The notes beneath the pieces are model-generated. The model saw only the letters and a program-made list of their open reading frames with translations. It was not told where the DNA came from and made no database searches. This document shows positions 1 through 8,318 of a stretch of 58,882 nucleotides of DNA, piece by piece. The position numbers and the translations under genes were made by a program. Position 1 is the first letter of the stretch. Each line of letters begins with the position of its first letter. Source of the DNA: an uncultured Acidobacteriia bacterium (GTDB lineage Bacteria > Acidobacteriota > Terriglobia > Bryobacterales > Bryobacteraceae); NCBI GenBank assembly GCA_903925975.1, contig CAIYHG010000096.1:1-58882 (forward strand), written 5' to 3'.

Positions 1-75
1 ACTGAGCATCAGTTGATCCTGCTTCAGCGGCTGGGGTTGAAACTACCGGCGGCGCTGGAAAACGCGGCGATGTAG
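1..75 (+). CDS. C-terminal end of a truncated gene, possibly a transposase
   Basis: The first 24 codons read in frame from base 1 to a TAG stop; the rest lies outside the window. The tail (QRLGLKLPAAL) is the short hydrophobic ending seen in IS1634/IS4-type transposases, and the bases after the stop (about 113-140, including TGCGGAAGCTGGG) look like an insertion-sequence end. Both points are from memory and weak. The assignment to a mobile element is therefore tentative; the reading frame itself is clear. Confidence 0.35.
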   Translation, partial: TEHQLILLQRLGLKLPAALENAAM

Positions 76-365
76 TGGAAACTCGCCGCTCCCCCCACTG
101 AAAACACAGACTTTGTTCTTCAAACTGCGGAAGCTGGGCTAGAGGGCTTGGCCGGACCCGGGGGTCCGGCTTGACACCGGGGGGCCTGCCCACTCAGACG
201 ACGAAACGAAGCGGCATAACCCCCAGGCTCGAAGATAGCTGCGTGGAACCGTGGGAATGGAAAAGCGGGTCAATCGACGAAAACCCACGGGAGGAACCCC
301 CTGCGCCGCTCGGGAACGTCCTGGTTTGTTGTCCCTGGTTTGTTCCGAAACGCCCCTGCGGTCTT
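76..365. other. Non-coding stretch with possible IS end and a GC-rich hairpin
   Basis: No convincing gene lies between the truncated left-edge gene and the UDG-like gene. A perfect inverted repeat at 151-170 (GCCGGACC / GGTCCGGC) would form a tight hairpin but has no T-run after it. The stretch may include the terminal repeat of an insertion sequence near 113-140. Confidence 0.4.
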
Positions 366-1334
366 TCAGGTCCGAGTTCGGCGCGGCGGGCGCACATGGG
401 CATGTTCGGCCGCCGTCAGCGGGGGGTTGAAGCGGACCAGGTCCTTGTCGATGTAGATCCGTACGTCTTCGATGCCGCCGCCGGTTACGCCTATTTCGCG
501 GGCACGCGTGACAAAAGTGCCTACTTCCCAGCCATCCGTCCAACAGTTCCAGATGTCATTGCGCTTTCCGGGACGAAAGGCGAACTCGGGGCGGTGGCGC
601 AACATCGTGCGAGTGTAGAAATCGGCGGGGAAATCGGGCGGCGGTATCCGGCTCACGCAGGTCGATGCGTCTGGGACCACTGCCTCAAGAGGAGACGCAA
701 CTGCCTGAAGCGCGGATCCGTCCAGTTCAGATCGAATGCGCCGAGCGTGTGTCTGATTATATTCGCAGCCTTCGCGATTGGCATAGTGCGGAGCCAGAAT
801 AACGCGGGCGTTCGGAACCAGGTGCTCGATCTTCGTCTTGAATCGGCCGATACTGCTCCCACTGAGCAGTATCGCATCCGGATTGAGCAGGCGTACCAGT
901 GAACCCGTGTGCCGATCAAAACACTCGTCCAGCATTCGGTCGGGGTACTTGTCGTGCTCAGTGCTGCACCATGCCACATTGGCGAGTGCGATATCGTCCA
1001 CACGCAAACCGAGTTCGCCGACGTAAAACGACATGAATTTCCCCCAGTTAGGGAGGTCGTCGCGCTGGCTTTGGAAGATCTCAGCGAGGGTATCCCGACC
1101 GGATCCAAAGGCTCGGATTCGCTCGGCCGCCTGGCGATGCGCGTCGTCATCGCGCCCCTTTCCCGGGTTAATCATCAGCACTAGGATTTTGACCGGGCAG
1201 GCCCAATAGTTCTTTCCGATGAGGCGTGGATGCGCTACGTCGATAAACGAGCGCCGGAGGTGGCCATCCTTGAAGCACTCATTGCATCGGATAGCCCCAC
1301 GGAAGAGCTGGTCTAGATCCTGCTGTGGTTGCAT
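366..1334 (-). CDS. Uracil-DNA-glycosylase-like protein
   Basis: 322-residue protein. The N-terminal part has a CxxC pair (CNEC) followed by a Rossmann-like strand ending in INPGKG, in the place where UDG-superfamily enzymes have the water-activating motif. Near the middle comes AILLSGSSIG and then ILAPHYANR, matching the later UDG-fold strand and the loop that reads HPS in active enzymes. Both motifs deviate from active uracil glycosylases, so substrate and activity are unknown. The start chosen is ATG at 1334, which has GGAGAAGG just upstream; a GTG at 1370 would add 12 residues. It stands alone between a possible IS remnant and smc. Confidence 0.6.
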   Translation of the reverse strand: MQPQQDLDQLFRGAIRCNECFKDGHLRRSFIDVAHPRLIGKNYWACPVKILVLMINPGKGRDDDAHRQAAERIRAFGSGRDTLAEIFQSQRDDLPNWGKFMSFYVGELGLRVDDIALANVAWCSTEHDKYPDRMLDECFDRHTGSLVRLLNPDAILLSGSSIGRFKTKIEHLVPNARVILAPHYANREGCEYNQTHARRIRSELDGSALQAVASPLEAVVPDASTCVSRIPPPDFPADFYTRTMLRHRPEFAFRPGKRNDIWNCWTDGWEVGTFVTRAREIGVTGGGIEDVRIYIDKDLVRFNPPLTAAEHAHVRPPRRTRT

Positions 1335-1421
1335 CTTCACCTTCTCCGGCTGCTCGGTTATCGGCGCCACATCGGGCTCGTTCTAGCTCTCCACTATGGC
1401 CGGCGCAGCGCAAAGTGACCG

Positions 1422-4400
1422 CTACGCTGCGGCTTCGGCGGCGCCGCCGTTCAGGCGGACGGATACCAGGCGCGAGACGCCGGGCTCCTGCATGGTGACG
1501 CCGTAGAGGGCTTGCGCGGCTTCCATGGTGCGCTTCGAGTGCGTGATCATCACGAACTGCGTCTGCGTGGACATCTCTTGAATCAGGCGCGAGAGGCGGC
1601 CGATGTTGGCTTCGTCCAGCGGGGCATCCACCTCGTCCATGATACAGAACGGACTCGGCTGGTAGCGGAAGATGGCGATGAGCAGCGCTACCGCGGCCAG
1701 CGCCTTCTCGCCGCCCGAAAGCAGCAGTACGTTTTGCAGGCGCTTGCCCGGAGGCGAACAGACGATTTCGATGCCCGATTCGTTCAGGTTCTCGAGGTCA
1801 GTGAGGCGCATTTCGCCGGCGCCGCCACCGAATAGGGTTTGGAACGTCTGGCGGAAGTTGGCGTTGATGGCTTCGAAGGCCTCGGCGAACTTCTGCCGCG
1901 ACACCTGATCGATTTCCTGAATGGCTCGCTCGATGTCGCGGATGGAATCGATCAGGTCCTGCCGCTGGGTGCTCAGGAACTCCTGGCGCTGGTGCGCTTC
2001 CTGGAACTCTTCCATGGCGGCGGCGTTCACCGGGCCAAGGGAATCGATGCGGCTGCGGGCTTCCACGGCCGCGTGTTCGGCTTCTTCGATGGCGGCCGCT
2101 TCGGGAACGGGTTCGTCCGCGGTGGCGAGCGCCTCTACGGGGCAGTTCAGGTCTTTGCGGCTGGTTTCGTCCAGGAACTTCAATTCGGTCTGCTTGCGGA
2201 CCAGTTCCACTTCGAACTGCGCGCGCTGTTCGCGGCTGAGATCGGCCTGCGCGCGCAAGCCGCGGAGCACTTCCTCGGCCAGACGCAACTGCTCGCGCAT
2301 CGTGGCGTCTTCGGCGGCCATCGCCTCCACGCGCGTTTCGAGCGAGGCGATATCGGCAGCGAGGCGCGCGGCCCTGGTATCCAACTCAATGTTGTCTGCC
2401 AGCAGCCGCGCCCTCTGCTCTCCCATGCGTTCGATATCGCGCGCGATGGCGTCGCGCCGCGCGCCCATTTCACGGAACTGCTGCTCCAGGCGCGCCATGG
2501 CCGCACGCTCTCCGCGCCGGCGCTCTTCCACGCCCGCCAGTTGGGCGCGAATCACTGAGTACTCTTCCCCGATGGTTTCGGCTTGGCCTTCCAGCTTTTC
2601 CAGTTCTTCGCGCTCTATTTCGAGCGCCTCTTCGCGGTCGGCGCGAGAGATCTCTTTCTCTTCGATCGCAACGCGGTACTTTTCGCGCTGTTCGGCGGCG
2701 TTATTCTCATCGCGCCCCAGGCGGTCGAGTTCCAGGCGCGCCACCGACACGCGCGAGTTCGCGCGCGAGAGGTCTTCGCCGGTCTTGCGGATTTCGTGGT
2801 CGAGCGCCACGCGGTCCTTCTCGCGCGATTGCTGCACGGCGCGCAACCCTTCGAGCTGCGCTTCCAGGTCGGCGATCTCAGCGTTCAGCTCCTGGAGGCG
2901 GCCCTGCATTTCCGTCAGCGTGTGCTGCCGGCTCTGAAGCTTCACGCCCAGTTCGCGGGCTTCGCGCTTCATGGCCAGAGGCCCGGCGCCGGACTTCTTT
3001 CCGCCCGTCACGGTTTGGCCGTGGTAGCACAGCCCTTCCGTCAGCAGGAAGTAAAGGTGCGGATAGGCCGCGGCCAGGCGCTGCGCCGAGGGGCGGTCTT
3101 CTACCAGGAAGCACCGCGAAACGCGCGGCAGAAGATCGAGCGCGTGATCGCGGAAGCCATTGGTGAGGCGCAGAGAATCGCTCAAACGGGCCACGATTCC
3201 GGTTTCCGGCCCGACCGCCGGCTCGGGCAAACGGCCCGCGCTGGCGAATACGGCATCCGGATGAACCAGGAAAGTGGCCCGCCCTTCCAACTCCCCACGG
3301 AGGAAATCCAACCCACGCTCGGCTTGCTGCCAGTTCTCCACCACTACGTATTCGAGCTCTTCGTGCAGGAACTCTTCGGCCGGCTTCTCGTACTGCGGGT
3401 CCACCTCAACGTAGTCGGCCAGCACGCCCGCCGGCTTCAAATCTTCGGCCTTGCCCTTCTCGAGCGCGGCGAAAAGCCGCTTCACGGATTCGGTGGTGTA
3501 GGTGCGATGCGCCAGCACCTGTTCGAGCGATTCCTTGCGCGCGCGGATCTGCGATACGTCGCTCACCGCAACTTCGATTTCGCGGCGCAATTCCGCCGCC
3601 GACCCCCGCCGGACACTCAATTCCTCTTCGGTCCGGCGGCGATCGCCGATCACGGCGTCCAACTCCAACTGTCGCTCGGCAGCGGATTCGGAAAGCCCTG
3701 CTCGCACCCCCTCCAACCGTTCGATTTCGGCCGCGGCGATCTGTTCCTCGCGCAGCGACCGGGTGGATTCGCGCTCGATACCGGCCAGGTATTCTTCCAC
3801 CTGCGCCAGCTGATTCTTCAGCGTGGACGCCTCGCCCAGAAGCCGGAGGATCGCCTGCCGCCCCGCGTCGAGCGCGCTTTGGCGCGCGCGCATCTTGGCC
3901 TGTAACGCCTCGCGCTGCTCGTTGATTTCGGCCATGCGCTGGCGCGCGTCCTCGATCTTGGCTTCGAGCGCGTCCGCATTCTTCTTCTGCGCGGCGATCT
4001 CTTCTTCGACGCCGTCCAGTTTGACGCCGTTTTCGCGCGATTCGTATTCCGCCTGCGAGATGCGCAGCTCGATGTTGCTGATTTCGCGCACCTGCGATTC
4101 CAGACGTCCCTTGGCGCGCTCCGCCTCCACGTTCTTCTCGGAAAGCACGCGCCGCGCTTCGGTGAGCCGCTCTTCGAGTTCGTAGCAGGCGGCCTGCTCG
4201 CGCTCGTGCGCTTGTTCGCGCTCGCTCACCTGTTCGGTAAGGGACTTCAATTCCGAGGCCGCAAGATTGAGTTCGATGGCGTTCTTGGCGGCATCGCGCT
4301 CCAGCAGGCGATACTTGCCCGAAAGCGAAATGCGGAGGAACGTATCCAGTTCGCCCTTCAGTTCGCCGTAGCGCCGCGCCTTGGAGGCCTGCCGCTTGAG

Positions 4401-5060
4401 CGAGTTGACCTGCCGCGTCACTTCTTCAAGGATGTCGTAGACCCGCGCGAGGTTCTGCTTGGCGCTTTCGAGCTTCGCCTCCGAGAGGCGCTTCCGCGTC
4501 TTGAACTTGGTGATGCCGGCGGCTTCTTCGATTACCGCGCGACGGTCCTGCGGCTTGGAACTGAGGATTTGGCCGATGCGGCCCTGCTCGATGATGGCGT
4601 AGCTTTCCGGGCCGAGGCCGGTACCCATGAACAGGTCCTGGATGTCGCGCAATCGCGCGGGGCGGCCATCGACGAGGTATTCGCTTTCACCCGAGCGGAA
4701 CAGCCGGCGGGTGATCGTGACTTCCCCGTTGCGACGCTTCTCGCCCGGTTCCACAGGCGCCAGTTTGTGCGCGGCATATTCCTGGTAGACCTCGGGGTCC
4801 ACCAGGGTCATGGTCACATAGGCCATCCCGAGGGGCTTGCGTTCCCGCGTTCCGGCGAAGATTACGTCCTCCATCCGGGTGCCGCGCAGGCTCTTAGCCG
4901 ATTGCTCGCCGAGGACCCAGCAGATGGCGTCGGCGATATTCGACTTGCCGCAGCCGTTTGGCCCGACGATAGCCGCTATGCCTTCGCCGTTGAAACGCAA
5001 CTCGGTCCGCTCACAAAACGACTTGAAGCCCTGCATTTCGACGCGTTTGAGTTTTAGCAA
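1422..5060 (-). CDS. smc: Chromosome segregation protein SMC
   Basis: 1212-residue bacterial condensin ATPase that organises and segregates the chromosome as a dimer with ScpA/ScpB. Walker A (GPNGCGKSN) is at residues 33-41. Long heptad-rich coiled coils flank a hinge in the middle (roughly residues 500-660). The C-terminal head has the ABC signature LLSGGEKAL and Walker B FCIMDEVDAPLD. Length is normal for the family. The start is TTG at 5060, with GAGGA about 9 bases upstream, and the protein opens with the family-typical LKRVEMQGFKSF. The scpA and scpB genes are not in the window. Large open frames on the opposite strand are composition shadows. Confidence 0.97.
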   Translation of the reverse strand: MLKLKRVEMQGFKSFCERTELRFNGEGIAAIVGPNGCGKSNIADAICWVLGEQSAKSLRGTRMEDVIFAGTRERKPLGMAYVTMTLVDPEVYQEYAAHKLAPVEPGEKRRNGEVTITRRLFRSGESEYLVDGRPARLRDIQDLFMGTGLGPESYAIIEQGRIGQILSSKPQDRRAVIEEAAGITKFKTRKRLSEAKLESAKQNLARVYDILEEVTRQVNSLKRQASKARRYGELKGELDTFLRISLSGKYRLLERDAAKNAIELNLAASELKSLTEQVSEREQAHEREQAACYELEERLTEARRVLSEKNVEAERAKGRLESQVREISNIELRISQAEYESRENGVKLDGVEEEIAAQKKNADALEAKIEDARQRMAEINEQREALQAKMRARQSALDAGRQAILRLLGEASTLKNQLAQVEEYLAGIERESTRSLREEQIAAAEIERLEGVRAGLSESAAERQLELDAVIGDRRRTEEELSVRRGSAAELRREIEVAVSDVSQIRARKESLEQVLAHRTYTTESVKRLFAALEKGKAEDLKPAGVLADYVEVDPQYEKPAEEFLHEELEYVVVENWQQAERGLDFLRGELEGRATFLVHPDAVFASAGRLPEPAVGPETGIVARLSDSLRLTNGFRDHALDLLPRVSRCFLVEDRPSAQRLAAAYPHLYFLLTEGLCYHGQTVTGGKKSGAGPLAMKREARELGVKLQSRQHTLTEMQGRLQELNAEIADLEAQLEGLRAVQQSREKDRVALDHEIRKTGEDLSRANSRVSVARLELDRLGRDENNAAEQREKYRVAIEEKEISRADREEALEIEREELEKLEGQAETIGEEYSVIRAQLAGVEERRRGERAAMARLEQQFREMGARRDAIARDIERMGEQRARLLADNIELDTRAARLAADIASLETRVEAMAAEDATMREQLRLAEEVLRGLRAQADLSREQRAQFEVELVRKQTELKFLDETSRKDLNCPVEALATADEPVPEAAAIEEAEHAAVEARSRIDSLGPVNAAAMEEFQEAHQRQEFLSTQRQDLIDSIRDIERAIQEIDQVSRQKFAEAFEAINANFRQTFQTLFGGGAGEMRLTDLENLNESGIEIVCSPPGKRLQNVLLLSGGEKALAAVALLIAIFRYQPSPFCIMDEVDAPLDEANIGRLSRLIQEMSTQTQFVMITHSKRTMEAAQALYGVTMQEPGVSRLVSVRLNGGAAEAAA

Positions 5061-5201
5061 AGCCTTGTCCTCAAGTTCGGGGGAGTTGTAACTATACTAA
5101 ACGCGCAAAGCGCAAAAGTAAAGGACTAGCACCGCTATATATGGGGTCGAATAAGGGAATCACCCCACATATCCGGGCGCGCTCTCCCGAATCACCCAAT
5201 T

Positions 5202-5963
5202 TTAGCCGAAGGAAGGCCATTTCGGCTGCTCTTTTTCCCGGAACGCCCGCAAGCCCTCTTTAAGGTCTGGACTATCGAGCACTTCCCGGCGCATCCTTCG
5301 CGCCAACTCGCCCGCGGAACGGTCATCCAGACTGCGCGCCTCCCGCACAAAGACCATTCCGGCGCGGATGGCCGTGGGGCTGTAGCCGGCCACCGTGGAC
5401 GCGATTTCCCATCCGCGAGCCTCGGCGTCGGACGCCACCTCATGCACCAGGCCCATCTCCCTGGCTTCCTCAGCCCGGAAGATGCGCCCGGTGAGCGACA
5501 ACTCAACCGCGCTCCGCTCTCCCAATGCCGCGGCGACGGCCCGGAACACCAGCAACGGCCACAGCCCCACGCGGATTTCGGTGAGCCCGAATGTGGCGTC
5601 CTCCGACGCCACTACAATGTGGCAATTGACGGCAAGCCCCGTGCCCCCAGCCAGAGCCGGCCCGCGGACGGCGGCAATCAACGGTTTCGAAAGCCGTGCG
5701 CCGAGGGTGAAAAGGCGCTCCTGCGCCGGATCGACCGTTTCCGCGCCGGCCGCCGCCAACTCGCCCAGATCCATTCCGGCGCAGAAGGCTTTCCCGTTTC
5801 CGGTCAACAGGATAGCTCCAACGGAGGCATCCGAGTTGGCATCCTCGATGGCGCGGACCAGTTCGCGGCAAAGCTGGCCGCTCAGGGCGTTCCGGCATTC
5901 GGGCCGGTTCAGCGCCAGGCGCAGAACGCGCCCGCGACGGGTCACTTGCAAAATGTCGTTCAT
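5202..5963 (-). CDS. Enoyl-CoA hydratase/isomerase family protein
   Basis: 253-residue crotonase-fold enzyme acting on acyl-CoA thioesters. The first oxyanion-hole segment reads AFCAGMDLGEL. The second, GPALAGGTGLAVNCH, is followed by DATFGLTEIRVGLWP, which holds the Glu often used in hydratases. The C-terminal part, ending REKEQPKWPSFG, is typical of hydratases. Length is normal. The exact substrate cannot be told from sequence. It is a single gene 141 bases upstream of smc on the same strand, with an AT-richer spacer between them that probably holds the smc promoter. Confidence 0.9.
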   Translation of the reverse strand: MNDILQVTRRGRVLRLALNRPECRNALSGQLCRELVRAIEDANSDASVGAILLTGNGKAFCAGMDLGELAAAGAETVDPAQERLFTLGARLSKPLIAAVRGPALAGGTGLAVNCHIVVASEDATFGLTEIRVGLWPLLVFRAVAAALGERSAVELSLTGRIFRAEEAREMGLVHEVASDAEARGWEIASTVAGYSPTAIRAGMVFVREARSLDDRSAGELARRMRREVLDSPDLKEGLRAFREKEQPKWPSFG

Positions 5964-6122
5964 GAGTTTGCTCGGAGGCAGGCAGAACTACTACAGCGCC
6001 GGAGCTGCGCCGTAAGTAGATTATACCAGCGGTGACAAGAGGCGGCGCAGGGCGCCGATGTTCGAGGAGGCTCAGCCCGTTATCGCGGAAACATTTGCAC
6101 GGCACTGTGCGAGAATCGGGTC

Positions 6123-6728
6123 ATGGCGCTCCGAAAAGCATGGCTGTGGGCTTTGCTTCTGTTCGCGCCGGTTCTTTCGGCGCAGTCCACTCGTCTGCGC
6201 GATCTTGGGGTTGGCAAGATCCTGGTGGCGTCGCGCGATTTGAAAGACCCGCACTTCGCTCAAAGCGTCATCCTTCTGGTTCAGTGGAACGAGGATGGCG
6301 TGGTCGGGCTGTTTCTGAACCATCCCACGACCATGCCGATTTCGAAGGCGCTGGAGGTGGCCGGCGCGAAGGGCAGCACCGATCCAATCTACATTGGGGG
6401 ACCGGTGTCGCCGACCAGCGTGCTCGCGCTGGCGCGCCTGAGCGCCCAGCCCGAGAACTCCGATACCGTGCTCGGAGATGTCCGGCTGATTTCTTCGCAG
6501 AAGGCGCTCGCAGGCATTCTTGCGTCCGCCCCTGGCCCGGCGAAGTTGCGCGTCTACGTGGGCTACACCGGGTGGACGCCGGCGCAACTCGGCCGCGAGG
6601 TGGAGCGGGGTTCCTGGTTCATCTTCCCCGCCGACGCCGCCTCTGTTTTCGACGCGAAGCCCGAATCTCTCTGGAATCGATTGATCGACCAGACCGGCGC
6701 CCAGTACGCGCTGCTGCGCGGGAACTGA
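6123..6728 (+). CDS. YqgE/AlgH family protein with an N-terminal signal peptide
   Basis: 201-residue UPF0301/DUF179 protein. The family core is complete: GKILVASRDLKDPHF, then GVVGLFLNHP, YIGGPVSP, YVGYTGWTPAQLGREVERG and the terminal LWNRLI segment. Unlike classical cytoplasmic YqgE it begins with a hydrophobic leader (residues 1-21, ALLLFAPVLSAQS) that looks like a signal peptide, so the product is probably exported. The family's molecular function is not established; AlgH was named from alginate regulation in Pseudomonas. It is a single gene, convergent with the carboxypeptidase-regulatory-like pair. Confidence 0.85.
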   Translation: MALRKAWLWALLLFAPVLSAQSTRLRDLGVGKILVASRDLKDPHFAQSVILLVQWNEDGVVGLFLNHPTTMPISKALEVAGAKGSTDPIYIGGPVSPTSVLALARLSAQPENSDTVLGDVRLISSQKALAGILASAPGPAKLRVYVGYTGWTPAQLGREVERGSWFIFPADAASVFDAKPESLWNRLIDQTGAQYALLRGN

Positions 6729-6758
6729 TTCCTGAAGAGTTGGATTGCCGCTCGGAGG

Positions 6759-8318
6759 CTAACGCAGAACTAACCGCTCTGTCACGACGCCGTGCGGTTC
6801 AATAGTTATCTTCTTAGCGGTAGGAAGATAGCGGGCCAGTTCCTTGGGGTTCAGGTACTCGACGTCCTCATTCGCCGCAAATAGCGCGTACTCACCTGCC
6901 CGCACCGTCTCGAAATCGAAACTGCCATCGCTATCGGTTTGAAAACTATAGTTCCGGAACGGGTCGCCTGACGCAGGCACGCTGGCCAGAACCACGATAG
7001 CGCCTTCGGCGGGCCGCTCCCCGCGTACCGCGAACCCCATCAGGCGACCGGTTTCGTCGCTGGCGACCAGTGTGATGTTGACTGTCTCGCCTCCGGCGAG
7101 TTCCATTACGCCATCGTGGAATTCGGCTCCCTCCACGTGAACTTCGGAGGCAAAAAGCCCGCTGCCCGACAGACTCACCTTGACCCTGCCGAGCCCTCCG
7201 GGTCCAAACTGAAAAGAGCCGTCCGGCTTGACAGGCGCGCTTGAGCCATTCCTGGACGTTTCGTCCAAAACGGTCACATACGCGCCCGAAGGAATTCTCT
7301 GACCGGGCTCCTTCATCCGAACCGTTCCTGAAATCTTCGGCGCCGGACGCATCAGAAGCGCGCAATTCGCCGAAGGCCCGGTTACGTCAATTGTTTGGAC
7401 CGCGACAAACCGCCCTGCCGGGGCAGTCGCTGTCGCAGTCAGGACGTAACTGCCCGGCGGGATGCCAGAGAACGTCGCCCCTACTGGCTTCCCAAAGCTT
7501 TGCTGGCGCTGGAGCGTGCCCACGCCTGCGATGCCTTGACCCGTCAGGTAGACAGTGCCGGCTAAGTTATCCGCGCCAGAGAACTCAACTTTGACCGTGG
7601 CGCTGGGAACCGCAACGAGCGTGAAGTCCGCGCGCGCCTCTTCACCCGGCTTGAGCTGGAGGACGCTGGCGCGCGCGGCGTCAGTAATGTTCGGGTAATA
7701 CAACGGAGAGAATCCATTGTCCAAACCCGAGATGTTCCGGCCATTGAATGGCAGAGAAACATACCAGGGCTCCGCAGTCACGGCAACGTAAAACTCGCCG
7801 CCTGGAATCGGCCCGAAGCGGTATTCGCCAAGGTCGTTCGTCATGGTCTCCGCGAAGAACTGCGTCGTCCGCCTGCCTGAAGCCATGATCGACCGCACCA
7901 GTTGCACGCGGGCAAACTCGACCGGTTCTCCGCTTTCGTCCCGCACTCTTCCCGATATAGAGCCGGGCCGAAACCAACGGAAAATGAGATGCGCTGTGTC
8001 CTGCCCCTCGCCGGTGATGATCGAACTGCCGGCTCCTCCGGAAGGCCTTGTCAAGCCGTAGATCTGCTGATACTCCTGCGAGGAGGCAAGCAAGTTGTAC
8101 TTACCCCGCGGCAACGCAAATGAGAAACGGCCATCTTTACCTGTCACCGCGCTCGAAACGATGTCGGATGTCCCAGTGGTCATCACGGTCATACGCACCG
8201 ACGGCATCGGCGATCCCGTCGCCGCATCAATCACAACTCCGGCTACGGGATAAGTTGCAGCCCCCTGGAGCGAGACCAATGGCAGTATGCACGCAAACAA
8301 CAGGCGAAGCGCTTTCAT
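6759..8318 (-). CDS. Secreted carboxypeptidase-regulatory-like domain protein (downstream copy)
   Basis: 519 residues with a signal peptide (MKALRLLFACILPLVSLQG). The N-terminal Ig-like fold begins YPVAGVVIDAATGSPMPSVRM, the signature of the CarboxypepD_reg/CnaB-like beta sandwich. Further units carry ISGRVRDESGEPVEFARVQL, ISGTVRMKEPG and the recurring GEYRFGPIPGGEFYV type strand. No enzyme motif is visible, so an envelope or surface structural or binding role is likely. Its start overlaps the stop of the upstream paralogue by 4 bases (ATGA), so the two are probably translationally coupled. They resemble each other in architecture and look like an old tandem duplication. Confidence 0.8.
   Translation of the reverse strand: MKALRLLFACILPLVSLQGAATYPVAGVVIDAATGSPMPSVRMTVMTTGTSDIVSSAVTGKDGRFSFALPRGKYNLLASSQEYQQIYGLTRPSGGAGSSIITGEGQDTAHLIFRWFRPGSISGRVRDESGEPVEFARVQLVRSIMASGRRTTQFFAETMTNDLGEYRFGPIPGGEFYVAVTAEPWYVSLPFNGRNISGLDNGFSPLYYPNITDAARASVLQLKPGEEARADFTLVAVPSATVKVEFSGADNLAGTVYLTGQGIAGVGTLQRQQSFGKPVGATFSGIPPGSYVLTATATAPAGRFVAVQTIDVTGPSANCALLMRPAPKISGTVRMKEPGQRIPSGAYVTVLDETSRNGSSAPVKPDGSFQFGPGGLGRVKVSLSGSGLFASEVHVEGAEFHDGVMELAGGETVNITLVASDETGRLMGFAVRGERPAEGAIVVLASVPASGDPFRNYSFQTDSDGSFDFETVRAGEYALFAANEDVEYLNPKELARYLPTAKKITIEPHGVVTERLVLR

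Noticed and set aside
171..902. Plus-strand frame over the UDG-like gene
   Set aside because: Antisense to a better-supported gene; composition lacks protein character.
2583..5057. Long plus-strand open frames opposite smc
   Set aside because: They follow the codon pattern of smc on the other strand, have no domain signs and overlap a certain gene fully.
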